Source: Ambrosia x helenae
Lineage: Eukaryota > Streptophyta > Magnoliopsida > Asterales > Asteraceae
Length of the DNA stretch: 64,000 nt
Direction: 5' to 3'
NCBI GenBank assembly: GCA_030844895.1
Contig: CM061231.1
Span: 29,459,149 to 29,523,148 of the forward strand
The position numbers and the translations under genes are program-made. Positions 36,173 to 48,340 of the stretch are shown here, one piece after another. Below the pieces are notes generated by a model that saw nothing but the letters and a program-made list of their open reading frames with translations, made no database searches and was not told the origin of the DNA. How positions within the stretch are numbered: position 1 is the stretch's first letter; every line of letters begins with the position of its first letter.

Positions 36173-36175
36173 ATT
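35827..36175 (+). mobile_element. SINE with Angio-domain and GAT tail
   Basis: The segment about 36020-36120 has the 3' block GGGTAGAGGTAAG, CTACATCTTACCCTCC and CAGACCCTACA, the conserved Angio-domain of higher-plant SINEs. It ends ACTGAGTATGATGATGATG with about ten GAT repeats (36140-36171). The 5' tRNA-like part is not clear to me, so the left limit is uncertain. Confidence 0.65.
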
Positions 36176-37439
36176 TTGGGGTTTTATAGTTACAATTATC
36201 CATCCATAGACTATGTGATGTGGTGCGCGAGCAAGCAGGCGCCAGCGAGCAGACGAGCCATGTGGCTTGTGAAAACGACAACGAGGTGGCGCAAGCGAGG
36301 CTGCGAGCAATGGTGGATCTTGAACGTAAAACATGATAGGGCCGGACTCAATCTGGTAGTGCCGGAATCAATACATATTTCCAGTGGCGAAGCTTGGTTC
36401 TCAAATAAGTGGGGGCCGGACTCAAATTTTTTCGATCGGTAGTGGCCGGAAGATCAAATCGGTGGGGGCCGGACTCAATTTACCTATGAAAATTATAAAA
36501 TTCTACCACTGCGCCAAAAATCGGTGGGGGCCAGACTCAACCCAGACTCAATTTACCTAAAGAAGCCTCGCCCCTGCATATTTCAAAAAATATTTGGTAA
36601 AATTTACACCACGAAGCGAAAAGGCTGGGTGGGCTGGGGCCCGGTCGGGCACGTATGAAGATCCGCCATTGGCTGCGAGCGAGCTGGCATGAGTGTGCTC
36701 GCGTGGGTTCAGGGGCGCAACTCTTAAGGGGCGGGGAGGGGCGGCCGACCCCCCCCCTGAATTTTCGCTCAGAAGTTCCGATTATATAGTATTCGTATAG
36801 AAATTTTTTGGTATATAGGTTTTGACCCCCCGAAACTAATGACTTCCGACCCCCGGTGACTTCCGACTTCCCGAAGTTTCGGATCAAGCTTCACCACTGC
36901 GTGGGTTAGCGTGGGATGGAGACGAGAGCAACGACTCTTTTGAGGGATGCTAGCATGGGAGGTCAAGGTGAGCCACAACAGGGTCAAGTAAGCGATCACC
37001 TTCTTTTATCCAGTGTCACGTTAACGTCCAATTATCACGATATAAGAGGATAGAGTTTGTGTTTATGGTGAGCCACAACATAGTTTTAATCCTTCTCTCT
37101 CATGGATTATGTGGTTCGGTTATACTCAACGTGGGAAGTTAAAACATACCCCTATAAATAAATTGGCCCAATTATAACAAAAATCACAACCAAACTATAA
37201 AAGTTTGTTTTAAAAAGTTGGCTAAAAAAACCATAGTTTTCAATTGAAACTTGAAACCTAGAATAAGGTTCATTTATGTAGTAATCAAAATCCCATTACT
37301 TTCTTCTAGAGAAAAACAAAATAATTTGATTTTATAATAGCTAATCAGCCAACCTCCTAACCAATAAAAACAATCAACTCAAAAAACTCAAAAAGTCCAC
37401 ATTGTTAGTTAAGTAAGGTTCATACTTCACATTTTCAAA
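36176..37439. other. Repeat-rich intergenic DNA
   Basis: Contains degenerate copies of a GGGGGCCGGACTCAA word (36340-36545) and paired CAGTGGYGAAGCTTG words in opposite orientation at about 36385 and 36885. No gene is recognised. Confidence 0.5.
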
Positions 37440-38090
37440 TCTATACATATAATAAACCAAAGCCATTTTGATGACATGTCATGATATTATGTAATCTCTC
37501 TTTTGAAAGATGCCACATATGATGTGATGTGGCAACTCTAGACCAATTAAAAAAAAGAAATAAATATGGTTTAAATATTATTAACATAATCTATTAAATA
37601 CCTAATCTACTAAATTTTGATGACATGTCATGATATTATGTAATCTCTCTTTTAAGAGATGCCACATATGATGTGATGTGGCAACTCTAGACCAATTAAA
37701 AAAAAGAAATAAATATGGTTTAAATATTATTAACATAATCTATTAAATACCTAATCTACTAAATTTAAATATTAAAACTTTATTATTTTCTCTCTCATGT
37801 TTCCTCTCATAACTTTTAAACTTTAATATCTTTTATATACGAGATTTTTTAAAGAAAAAAATTACACCAAATTAACGAGCGTTTTATTATCTTTCCAACG
37901 AGTACCATAGTGCTATATAAAAAACGGAGAAAAAAACGACTATTTTTTGTAACCCGACAGGTATTGTGTCAAGTTTAGAATTAGTTTTAAAAAAATTGTG
38001 GGTTTGGGTCGGGTCTGGGATTAGGTGATACCCGACCCATTTACCGTTTTTATATTAGAATATGATAACTTATGGCAGAGATTTGTTTAA

Positions 38091-38139
<49 letters not shown>

Positions 38140-38338
38140 TTCATTAATCATATATTGACAAGTCATTAATTATGTTGTCATATTAGATATTTTATTATGT
38201 CATATTAGATATTTCAACCCGGGACGCTCTCCAACAGGTAATTGCTATATATATGTCATTTTTATAGTTTAGATACTTCTAATTTTATTCACTTTACTTA
38301 GATTTCTCAACCCGGGACGCTCCCGGGGTATAAGCTAG
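37440..38338 (+). mobile_element. Non-autonomous Helitron, complete ends
   Basis: 899 bases. The 5' end is TCTATACATATAATAAACC preceded by A. The 3' end is the perfect hairpin CCCGGGA-CGC-TCCCGGG, seven bases, then CTAG followed by T. Insertion between A and T is as expected. It holds a 149-base tandem duplication, an AAT microsatellite (about 38090-38140) and a second copy of its terminal motif. It lies about 180 bases upstream of the kinase exon. Confidence 0.88.
37466..37763. repeat. 149-base tandem duplication in the Helitron
   Basis: Two copies (37466-37614 and 37615-37763) of a unit starting TTTTGATGACATGTCATG differ at few positions (for example TTGAAAGA against TTAAGAGA). Confidence 0.9.
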
Positions 38339-38517
38339 TATGAAATATTATTAGCAAACAACAACTAATGTATTTTCACTCCTTGTTGTGTTGCACAAGG
38401 TCCTTTGATCGGTATGTTTTCTTTTTCACATCATTCGATATGTATGTTACTAGAGCTAGTAACATAAAATTTGGAATTTAGTTCTTGTATGTTCTTGTAT
38501 GTTATTGATTTACACAG

Positions 38518-40227
38518 GAAAGTGAAAGATAAGAAAGAATCATCATGGAGGATGTTTGCGTTAAAGGAATTACAAGCGGCTACACACGATTTTAATTATG
38601 ACAATAAGCTTAGTGAAGGCGGATTTCGCAGTGTTTATTGGGGTCAACTATGGAATGGATCTCAAGTAATTAATTAAATAACTTTCTTTTCTATATTCAA
38701 TACATATGGATTTAGGGGTGTAATTTTTAACGATAACCAATAACCGAACCGAATCCGAAGTGACCCGACCCGAGAAAGTATCTTACCCTATTAACCCGAA
38801 CCCGACTAGAGTCTTTAGGGTCGGTCTTCGAATGAGGTTTTTTTATAATTCGGGTTGACCCGAATAACCCGAACAATTCAAAAACAAATAAATGATCCAG
38901 TTTTCATATATTTATGTATATCGTAGTAGTGATTTTGTAGCTAAATTTGTAACTAAATATTGTAACCCATGTTGTGGTTTTGTTTTACACATATTGTACC
39001 CCAAATTGATAGGAATACACAACCCAAATGGCTGGAAATATGTAACTCAAACATCCAAACCATTTAACCAATAATCATTTAACCCGACCTGAAAAACCTG
39101 AACCCGATTAACCCCATAACCGATAACCGAAAACCAAACCCGATGAACACCCCTATATGGATTGGTCGATCTTGTTGGGTAACGGGTCAAAATAAGTTCT
39201 AGTTAGAACAGTTAAGTTTTGAGAAGGGGCTACGTTCATGTAATCATGTGTCTTGCCTATTCTAGTGAAATTTGTAATTATATGATTACAAAACATATAA
39301 CATGTGTGATCAGATTGCAGTGAAAAGGTTACAGGTTTGGAGCAAAGAAGCAGAACGGGAATTTGCTGTCGAGGTTGAAATACTTGCGCGCGTTAATAAC
39401 AAGAATTTGCTCAAGTTGTGTGGCTATTGCGCAGAAGGACAAGAGCGATTAATTGTGTATGATTACATGCCTAATTTTAGTTTATTTTCTCACCTTCATG
39501 GTCAGCACTCTGGTGAAAGCCTTCTTGATTGGCCACGAAGAATGACTATTGCGATCAGATCTGCAGAAGGAATTGCGTAAGTTTTCAAGAATCTTGACAC
39601 CCAAACAGATAATAATGTGTCACCATATATGAATCTTGACTCAAGTTCATTACTTTATCCAGATATCTACACCATCATGCAACACCAAACGTAATGCATA
39701 GAGATATTAACGCAAGCAATGTGTTACTAGACTCTGATTTCAAGGCCCGAGTGGCTGGTTTTGGATATGCAAAGCTTATACCTAATGGTGCAACCCATGT
39801 AACCACACGGGTCAAAGGGACCGTTGGATACCTTGCACCAGAATACGCCATGCTAGGTAAGGCGTCAAGGAGTTGTGATGCTTATAGTTTTGGGATTCTG
39901 TTACTCGAGCTTGTAAGTGGCAAGAAGCCCATAGAAAATACCAATTCAACCGCTAAACGACCAATCACAGAATGGGCCCTGCCATTGGTTTGTGAAGGAA
40001 AATTTAGTGAAATTGCAGATCCACAGATGAAAGGGGAATATGTAGAAGAAGAGCTGAAACGGGTTGTTTACGTTGGGCTCATATGTGCACATTATCAACT
40101 CGATAATAGACCAACTATGCTTGAAGTCGTTGAGTTGCTAAAGGGAGAATTGAAGGACAAACTTGCTGATATTAAAAACAATGAGATGTTTAGAACGGGT
40201 TGGGCTGCTGACTCCAAGGTTATCTAA
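38518..40227 (+). CDS. PTI1-like receptor-like cytoplasmic kinase, 5'-incomplete, probable pseudokinase
   Basis: Exons are 38518-38665, 39314-39576 and 39663-40227, all in frame through GT-AG introns (648 and 86 bases). The product closely resembles Arabidopsis At3g15890, a PTI1-like kinase. Present: IAVKRL lysine, FAVEVEIL glutamate, HRDINASN, LAPEY and the C-lobe. Altered: the glycine loop reads SEGGFRSV, losing the first and third glycines; DFG is GFG after VA, so the metal-binding Asp is lost; DVYSFG is DAYSFG. No convincing first exon with ATG was found upstream, where a Helitron sits. It may be a pseudogene or an expressed pseudokinase. The C-terminus reaches a normal stop. Confidence 0.82.
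38713..39155. mobile_element. hAT-type MITE in kinase intron
   Basis: 443 bases with terminal inverted repeats TAGGGGTGT / ACACCCCTA and an exact 8-base target duplication TATGGATT (38705-38712 and 39156-39163). The interior is rich in AACCCGA and ATAACCGA words. Confidence 0.92.
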
Positions 40228-40517
40228 ATCAAAACTCCACATGAAGGATTTTTTAGACGGTTCTTCGTTCCATACGTTTATGTCGTTTTTTTATTTAATT
40301 TGTGTATAACTTGTTAAAGTTCTAAGTTCTTTTTATAATTTAAGGTAAGAGATCGGCTTAAAAGCGATGCGCAGATTAGCTAATTAGCCTCGAGTGAATT
40401 TGTGATTATAATTTGCTTGAAAATGCATATGAATTAGACACGAGTGCTTCCTTTTTGTCCATAGACTTTAGAGCTCAGTAACCACATTCATAACATGCAA
40501 ATAAGAAATGGTAATAT
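40228..40517. other. Kinase 3' region
   Basis: Probable 3' UTR and downstream DNA of the kinase gene, ending at the target duplication AATAT (40513-40517) of the next insertion. Confidence 0.5.
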
Positions 40518-40698
40518 TGTGACATCCGTCACTTTTCTTATTTATTTTAAACATTCTATGTACGTTGAAACCTCAATAAATACGACGTTACATTTTTATC
40601 ATTTTTGAACGTTCAAAAAAAATATTCTATGACACATTCGGGTTTACATAATCATACTATAAGCTTATAACGATACGCAAGTAGACGAAAAATTGTCT

Positions 40699-40779
40699 AA
40701 AAATAAAAGGCTTGGGCCGGGATTCGAACCCGAGCCCATAGCCGGTTCACTACATACAACACACAAACCAACTGAGCTA
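40699..40779 (-). promoter_or_regulatory. tRNA-like Pol III module (A box, B box, T-run)
   Basis: Minus strand: A box TAGCTCAGTTGG (40779-40768), B box GGTTCGAATCC (40730-40720), 49 bases apart, then TTTT (40708-40705) and TTTTT. A T-arm (CGGG/CCCG) is present, but no proper acceptor stem, so it is not a working tRNA gene. Confidence 0.65.
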
Positions 40780-41398
40780 CACAAACTTATCTGTTCTAAA
40801 CCCACGCGAAATAATTATATATCTTGTGTAAAATCAAACAGTTTGACTAGAAAAGTCAACTGCACAACATCGATCATCATCATCAATCATCCATACGCGT
40901 TAATTTGATCCTGTTATGGAAGGAGATTGAATTCCTTTGACCATTACGCGTCAATTACAGCAACAATTAGCATTAAAACCTTCCAAATCGAGGCTAATCA
41001 CGCGTCATTATCATCATGGTGGGTCAAACCTTACCAAATCAATACCCGGACCTCCTCACTATAAATTGGACCTCCCCATTCCTTCTACAATCGCCGAAAT
41101 CCCTCTCTCAATCCTCAAATTCTGTTAACAACCTCTCATTCGAAGTGTTTGTGCCGAGTTTGACTTTTCTAGTTGACCGAAGCTTATACACGATTACGGT
41201 TATTGTAAGTTCATTTTTTTTGGTGGGGTTTACTCATCGGCACCCTATGATCAATAGCCCCAAAGATTCAGGGGCTATTGATCACTAATTAAGGTGAGTG
41301 GATGATTAGGGCTCGTAAGGGATCGATTGGGGAAGAACATGATTTGCAGACTAAGATATAAAATTTTTCTGAAACGGATGAACAACAACCAACTGACC

Positions 41399-41484
41399 TA
41401 GGCCAGTTGGTTTACCCACATTGAATGGAGATCAGAACCGGCCTTCGGCCAAGGTTCGATCCCCACACACAACTTTTAATTTTT
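41399..41484 (+). promoter_or_regulatory. tRNA-like Pol III module
   Basis: A box TAGGCCAGTTGG (41399-41410), B box GGTTCGATCCC (41453-41463), T-runs at 41474-41477 and about 41480. It shares AACCGGCC ahead of the B box with the other modules. Confidence 0.55.
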
Positions 41485-41564
41485 CCTTCATTTAAACCAT
41501 TATCAAACAAACACGTTTAACCTATATAATTAATTCGAATCTAGTTTAACTCGTTCTCAGGGTG

Positions 41565-41651
41565 TGGCTCAGTTGGTGGCCACGCTTGTGATAAAACTCG
41601 AACCGGCCAGAGGCCCGGGTTCGACTCCCATAACCAACATACATTTTTTTT
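41565..41651 (+). promoter_or_regulatory. tRNA-like Pol III module
   Basis: A box TGGCTCAGTTGG (41565-41576), B box GGTTCGACTCC (41618-41628), then eight T at 41644-41651. It points away from the minus-strand module at 40699-40779. Confidence 0.65.
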
Positions 41652-42873
41652 CCTTTTATATATATATATTTAACATATTAATCTTTTAAAATAGTTTTTA
41701 AATACTAAAAGTAGTTTATAAATTCTATAAAAATTACTGTATGATCTCCTAATGGTAAGGTTCATCATACAATTTTTAGTTTTTCAAAAATAATTTATTT
41801 AATATATATTATAAATATTACAAGTTTACTCATTTATAATTGTAAAATTCAATAAAAATATCTAAACGATTTTATAAAATTCCACAAAAATTATAATAAA
41901 CTTGTATAGCAATAAACATTTCAGAATTTATTTTTATTTCAGAAAAACCGTTCATTTTATATTTTTAATTAATTTTTGTTATTTTTAATCATAAATAAAT
42001 CATAATAAATTCATTTTTCAATATTTTTGCACCAAAATTTTATATAAATTATTTCTATTTATTTAGAACTGAAATAAAATTTTTAATTCAAAAATTCTTT
42101 AATTTTAATATTTTTAGATATTAAAATTATATTTTGTCAATTTGAAATAAATAGATTAAATATTCTATTTTCAAGAAAATAATTTTATAAAAATTATTTT
42201 CATACTTAAAACTTTATATTGTGACCATCATTAACTTAAAAATTTACAAAAAGACTTTTGTTTATTTATTTATTAAATTTCTTATATTTAATAAACAATT
42301 TGATTATTAATCAACTAAATACTTATCCCCAATTCGAGACCCTAGAAATACATGTATCCTAGAATTATTTCCCTTACACATTATCAAATTCTTTAGGTTA
42401 ATCCTTTGGGATAATTCCAACTCAAATCTCGTTGTCCAGTTGAACTTCAAGCTATTACGTGAACAGTGAGTACTTCCTATCCCCTTTTTGCTTTTAGTCA
42501 TTTTTGGGGTGTTACATGTACACTATTACAAATTTCAAATACAAGTTTACATTTTCACAATACAATTCTAGTACTATGTGCATTGCTTACAACGTGCTTT
42601 ATGCTTAGACAATACATGTGGAATACATTTGTACTTAGTGAAATCATTAACATGGTACAAGCCGACCTTAACATTGGATAGCGCTATTTGGATTGACAAC
42701 CCGCCTAGGTTGATTCTCCCCCTTTTTCATCGGAGAATCCGTGGTCATTGTTAAGTTTTTATCCATTTATTGGATAAGTACACCGCCGTTCATTTAGTAC
42801 ATTATACAGTCACAGGATTGATTTCGCTCATTTGTATGATACATAGTTTACATATTTGCACTGTAGCTTGCAC

Positions 42874-45800
42874 TGTCACACCCCCAAAATGCCACAGCGG
42901 AAGACTTAGCATGGTGGTGAACGGAGGTTGGTAATCAATGGTGTAATAGCAAATATTAAGCATTTGGACAAAGTTTATATAAAACTCATATTACATAAAA
43001 GTTTTAAGTTAAGACCCAAGATGGATCTTATTGATACATAGGTCCCCAAAATCTTATTTAAATACATGTGCAAACACATTATTGCTAAAACATTGTTTTC
43101 GCCAAATCCCGAAGCCAATCTCATGTACCTGAAAAAACACGTTAAAATAATTTTGTCAACACGAGGTTGGTGAATTCACAGAGTTCTTTTAATAAACATT
43201 TTTGCTATTCTTGCAAAAATAATAATAACCCTTTTCATTTTATCCATGAAAAGTCTATCTTTAAAACTCTTTTCAATTTATCCATGAAAAGTATATTTTT
43301 AAAACCCTTTTCAATTTATCCATGAAAAGTCTATCTTTTATACCCTTTTCGCTTTACCACGAAAAGTATATCTTATAGATTCAAGATATTTTTCTTTATA
43401 GTTATAAACATAGATTACTAAGACGATCATGTGGATTCATAAACTAGCTAGGAATATGAGTATGTGTTTACGTTATATGCTCATAATCAACACATGACAA
43501 TTTGGTTCCCAATAGAATTTGAAGTAATTTTCCGAACTAAGACCAGAGCGACTGGTCGCGGCTAGGGTCGTCAACCCGATGGATCCACCAACACTTCGCT
43601 TGCCCTCTATACCAAGGTTAATGATTATGAATGGCCCTGGGGAACATTACCTTAAGGTTTCATTTTCTCATCTTTCAGTCCCGAAAGAAGGTTATCCGCC
43701 CATATATTCGTACACATTCCACACTTATCCAATTGTCTTTTATTAGCAATCTCAGTTATTTTTACAACGTGTTTTTCCCCCAAAACATTTATAAAACTTT
43801 ATAAAAATGGGGCTGTGAACTCACCTCGTGATACTTTCAAGTTATTTTCCAAATGCTTGTTTCTGATCGGTCCGATTTCCTAGTCATGAAAATCGTGTAA
43901 ACGACCACATTTTACTTATTTTCCCTAAGTTGTTCACCCAACTTAGACTTTTCACACAACATTTTCTTTAGAAAATGTAATCTTTAGAAAGTATTTACTT
44001 TCAAAAATACTTGTTTTTATGCACAACTCGTTGGTGATCATGACTCGTTTGTTTTGGTCCGTTATTTTTACACTAAAACACTTAGCACCTTTATTTCATG
44101 TTTTCACACACAATATTTCCTTGGCTTATTTCATGTATTATTATGTACACACTAGTCCAACTATTTTATACATGCGAGATACCAAGTTACGCAACTTGTC
44201 GGCTTTAGGCGATAATTTGGCAATTTATCAAAATTCCAATTCGTGTGACTTACGAAAACATGTAGGATCTCAATTATACCTTTAATTATACCTTTTTATT
44301 TCAAAATACACTTTTGAGACCTGTTCTAAATCAGATTTGAAATTTATACAAATTAAGCCGTTTTTCGCCTTTTTATCGCATAGTTTTGCACCGGACATTA
44401 CCAAAATCCTATTTTCTTATCAATGCTCAAACTTTTTAGTCAAAACCATTTATTTAATGAACTTTTAAGTGATTTTTGGTATAAATAATCAGACCTTATA
44501 TTTTCTTCAAAAATCACCCATTAAAGCCCATATTTTAAGCATTTTTAGGCCCAAACTTGGCCTTTTTCATATAGATCAAAACCCAATTATTTTCTTCTAA
44601 ACATGAGTCATTTTATACAAGTTTATAGGCCAAACTTTCTGATCTAAATCAGATTTCAAAGACTTTATTACAAACCTTTAATTTTTACCTCTTTTGAGTC
44701 CAAATCTCATCAAGAGTCTTGTAACTTGATTTCCATTATCAAAGATTAATATGTGGGTTATTAAACCATCTTTTTATACCAAATTTTCTGCTCAAAACTC
44801 AACTTTTTAAAACCAAGTTTCATGTATCAAAACCATATTTTTAACTATCCATTTTAAGCATAATACCCACATGTACAATGTTTGATCAAGAAAATCTCAT
44901 TCATATACATATACATATATACCCACGGCATACATCTATACCTATATAAATATCCTTTGTTTTTCATCTTTGAATCAAAAATCTTCATTTTAGAACTTGA
45001 ATCCTCATGTTTATAGAAGAAAATCAACAAAATTTATAATTATACACACACACAAACTCACGGCCACATATATACATATATGTATCCTTGAGTTTTTCAA
45101 CCATTTTCCTTAACACTTGTGTGTATAATTACATGAATCTTGATTTTAAAGTGGTTGATCATACATGCAAGAAGAATTTGGAGTTTATATTTTTAAAACA
45201 TACCCATACATACGTATATATATACGGCACACTACACACACACACACATATATATGTATGTATAACTCACGCACACACACATATCCATCCAATCTCTCTT
45301 TAATTTTTATAAAAAAATCATTTGGTAAACACTTGTATTTTTAGACTTTGTGTGAATCATCCAAGTTTAATTGTGAACTAAAATTGAAACAAAAGATCAA
45401 GAGTTTTTACCTTAAAATAAATGAGAAAAGATTGATAAACTTCAAAACCCTTGATGATTCTTGATCATATCTTTTAACTTTTGACTCCATGGATGATTAC
45501 TTAGTGTTTTAATATTTAAAAGAGAGAGAGAGAGTGAAGGTGGGGAGGATGAAGGTGACGATGGTTGTGGTGGTGTTGTAGGTGAGAGAGTGGTGTTTTA
45601 CATATAGAAAATGGAAGGGTTGAGTGTTCATTTAAATAACCATCATCACATAGCCATATAGGTGTGATGAATCACTATGAGCATGTGTTGGGGCTGCTAT
45701 ATGATCGACACATACACACATATATGAAGAGTGACTCATCTTATTAACATAATATATTATTTAGTGGGTATTAGGTGCAATTTAGCGGGTATATTACTAG

Positions 45801-46287
45801 TTATCGCGGTACAAGCTCCAAACCATTTTAAATACCCAAAACACCTAAAAATAATATTTTTGACTCAAGACATAATATTATACAAGCCAAGTAAATATTA
45901 GGTGTTATCCGGAGTAAAAACGTTGAATTCTCATAGTATAGGCGCGCAGATCGCGCGGTATCGCGCGTTGCGACTAAAATCGCAATATTTATACTCTAAA
46001 TTTATTTCTCCTTATTTTTCAACTAAATATGTTTAGAAATATCGTTTCAAGCATAAATTTCAAAATTTGGACTTTAAATATTAGCCGGGTCATCACCAAC
46101 GATTGCTTTTGCGCGAAAAATTGCTACACGACAAGATTTTAAATATGACACCTCTAGTCATATTTTCACATATAAAATAAGCTTTTGGACTTAAAATTCG
46201 CTTTATTAGCTTCAAATATTATTTTTAAACATATACTTAACTTTACATAAGTACGGTTAATTATCTGCTAAATTGCCAGGTGTCACA
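42874..46287 (-). mobile_element. Nested Tekay-like solo LTR
   Basis: 3414 bases, plus strand TGTCACACCC...CAGGTGTCACA, flanked by the exact duplication TGCAC (42869-42873 and 46288-46292). In sense its start (TGTGACACCTGGCAATTT) resembles that of the element at 1-10602. It contains the hairpin at 43157-43169, the core block at 43768-43825, CA/TA microsatellites near 45220-45290 and CGCG-rich words near 45940. No internal coding region remains. Confidence 0.88.
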
Positions 46288-46617
46288 TGCACTTGAATTG
46301 TATATCTTCTCAACTTACTATATATATATATATTAAAACTAGGAATGCTCACCAACATTTCATATGTTGACCAAACCTATTTTTGTACATGTTTCAGGTG
46401 CAGTTTGATCTAGTGCTTTAGCAAGGGACTTTTAGTGCTTTATTTTAATCAGTTATTTCAATATTTACGTTTCATTTAGACTTTGTATTTTCCATTTCCA
46501 TGTAAGACAATTTTGGCTTATTCAATAATATTTACATTTTAGTACCATGTGCTTTTGAACAATCGTCACTACGTGACACCTCGATGATTCCGCCATCGGT
46601 TGGGGTGTTACAAATAT

Positions 46618-46937
46618 GGTACTGAAATTTTCATGATTAATTTATGGTAGCCTTCCCATGAAATGATTCGGATTAGTTATATTCTATACTTTAATAAACA
46701 TTGCAAGTTTTCATAATAATAGTTATTTATTAAATAGCTTAAATATAGGCTACACAAAAAAATGGTAGCCTTTCCCCATGCCATCTCAAATTTAACACAA
46801 ACATAGAAAAAATAAAACACAAATTGAGTTTGTTCTTATGAAAAAATAATACTCTGAAGGAGTTGTTTTGTCTCTTCGGTATCAATTTTCAAAGACAAAC
46901 AAAACAAGCCAAGGGAGAGTAATGGTATGACTTCGAT
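46618..46937. other. Non-coding DNA
   Basis: It has a repeated word ATGGTAGCCTTCCC / ATGGTAGCCTTTCC (about 46647 and 46762). Nothing else is supported. Confidence 0.5.
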
Positions 46938-47550
46938 TTAAACTTCAGTTTCCATTGCACAAAACAAGTCAATGGCAAATGTCTCCCTTTTTGTCTTTGG
47001 AAGTCCCTTCGTACCACCAATAACGCGATGGCCGCCGCCACTTTGACACAGTTTCAACATCTCCTCCACCACCATATCTATCTCATCATCCCCTTTAGCC
47101 CTTAAATCAACACTCGTTTTCTTGGCTTTTTCTCTAACAACTGCCCCCCAACTCACTCACCACCACACGTTGCACAACCGCATCCACCTTCTCCCGCTTT
47201 AGCCGCCCGTTTCCATCTCTAATTACCTCCACCCCGACCCTAACATCCACAATCAACCGAGCATCGACCGATTGGTCAAGTTGCATTGGCATTGCAATTA
47301 TTGGAATACCAAACTTCATTGCTTCCATAACAGAGTTCCAACCACAATTACTCACAAAACCGCCTATGTTTTTGCGCCCTAATATTTTTGTTTGTGGAGC
47401 GCACCCATCAACTAATAAACCCCTATCTTTGACCCTTTCAATAAACCTTAATGGCATATGTTTTGAATTTGTTGACAAAACATGAGTAATTAAATTTGCT
47501 ACTCCTCGTTGAGAGTGCAAAATCCCAAATTCAAAACCTGCATGACCATT
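46938..47550 (-). pseudogene. UDP-glycosyltransferase C-terminal fragment
   Basis: It matches the last third of a plant family-1 glycosyltransferase: RFIERVKDRGLLVDG, then the sugar-donor (PSPG) box beginning CAPQTKILG, with GGFVSNCGWNSVMEAMKFG and ending PMQLDQ, then EVIRDGNGRLKREKV. The usual W at the box start is C and HCGWNS is NCGWNS. A frameshift in a G-run near 47145 splits the tail (REKAKKTSVDLRAKGDDEID). Two thirds of the protein, with the acceptor domain, is missing. Non-functional. Confidence 0.85.
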
Positions 47551-47675
47551 GTGACAAAAAAAAAAATTGACGGCTTCTCCTCCAAATCTCGCTGACAATC
47601 TGATCCGATCAAACCTCCACTGCAATCGTTCGTGCAAATCTCAGTGTGTTAACGAGCCAAAGCTCTGATACCACA

Positions 47676-47991
47676 TGATAGGTATCAGTCGGCGTAGCAG
47701 AATCAAACACACAAACGACACACACGATTATCACGCGATGAACATAAAATAATAAACACGACGCAAGAATTTTACGTGGTTCGGTCCCAGTGGGGGACCT
47801 ACGTCCACGGGCTGCAATTAGGTTATTTCATTAAGCTCAAGGCACACAAGATTACAATACATGACTAGGGTATATATAGAGAACAATTAGGTTAAACAAC
47901 TTAGGGACCAAGAAAACTAAACTGGGCCTGGCCCATGTCTTCTAATGTCAACCTCAAAAGCCCAATAACCAAGGACTTCACAAACCCAACA
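47676..47991 (-). repeat. LTR with adjacent primer-binding site, orphan
   Basis: In minus-strand sense it runs TGTTGGGTTTG...ACCTATCA (316 bases), followed by TG and TGGTATCAGAGC (47673-47662), an iMet primer-binding site. No partner LTR was seen on the left. It is directly followed by the UGT remnant (lower coordinates) and preceded by the kinase fragment. Confidence 0.75.
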
Positions 47992-48340
47992 GTGATGCTT
48001 ATAGTTTTAGGATTCTGTTACTCTAGCTTGCAAGTGGCAAGAAGCCCAGAGAAAATATCAATTCAACCGTTAAACGAACAATCACAGAATGGACCCTGCC
48101 ATTGGTTTGTGAAGGAAAATTTAGTGAAATTGCAGATCCAAAGATGAAAGGGGAGTATGTAGAAGAAGAGCTAAAACGGGTTGTTTACGTTGGGCTCATA
48201 TAGACCAACTATGCTTGAAGTCGTTGAGTTGCTAAAAGGAGAATTAAAGGGCAAACTTGCTAATATTAAAAACGATGAGATGTTTAGAACGGGTCGGGCT
48301 GCAATTGATGGTTCGGGTTTTATTCCAGATTATGGAACAA
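47992..48340 (+). pseudogene. Second copy of the PTI1-like kinase C-lobe
   Basis: Nucleotides match kinase exon 3 from about 39875 onward (GTGATGCTTATAGTTTTRGG). It has TAG at the CTCGAG site, a deletion of about 23 bases after GGGCTCATAT, and further stops. It begins exactly at the LTR edge, so the LTR inserted into an older kinase duplicate. Confidence 0.88.

Larger units (their letters stand above)
40518..46612 (-). mobile_element. Solo LTR, Tekay-like, split by a nested solo LTR
   Basis: In element sense it opens TGTAACACCCCAACCGATGG at 46612 and ends at 40518. It is flanked by the exact duplication AATAT (40513-40517 and 46613-46617). Removing the insert 42874-46287 plus one 5-base duplication leaves 2676 bases, close to the 2646/2655-base LTRs of the element at 53706-60291, which share its start. 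It carries three tRNA-like modules and the LTR hairpin at 46353-46369. Confidence 0.88.

Noticed and set aside
36382..36899. hAT-like element bounded by CAGTGGYGAAGCTTG words
   Set aside because: No 8-base target duplication was found, and the inner sequence shows only scattered shared words.
40699..41651. Possible true tRNA genes
   Set aside because: A and B boxes and T-arms are present, but acceptor stems do not pair and no clear anticodon arm can be drawn.
47564..47637. N-terminal part of the ORF leading into the UGT remnant
   Set aside because: This part is retroelement leader following the primer-binding site and does not resemble a glycosyltransferase.
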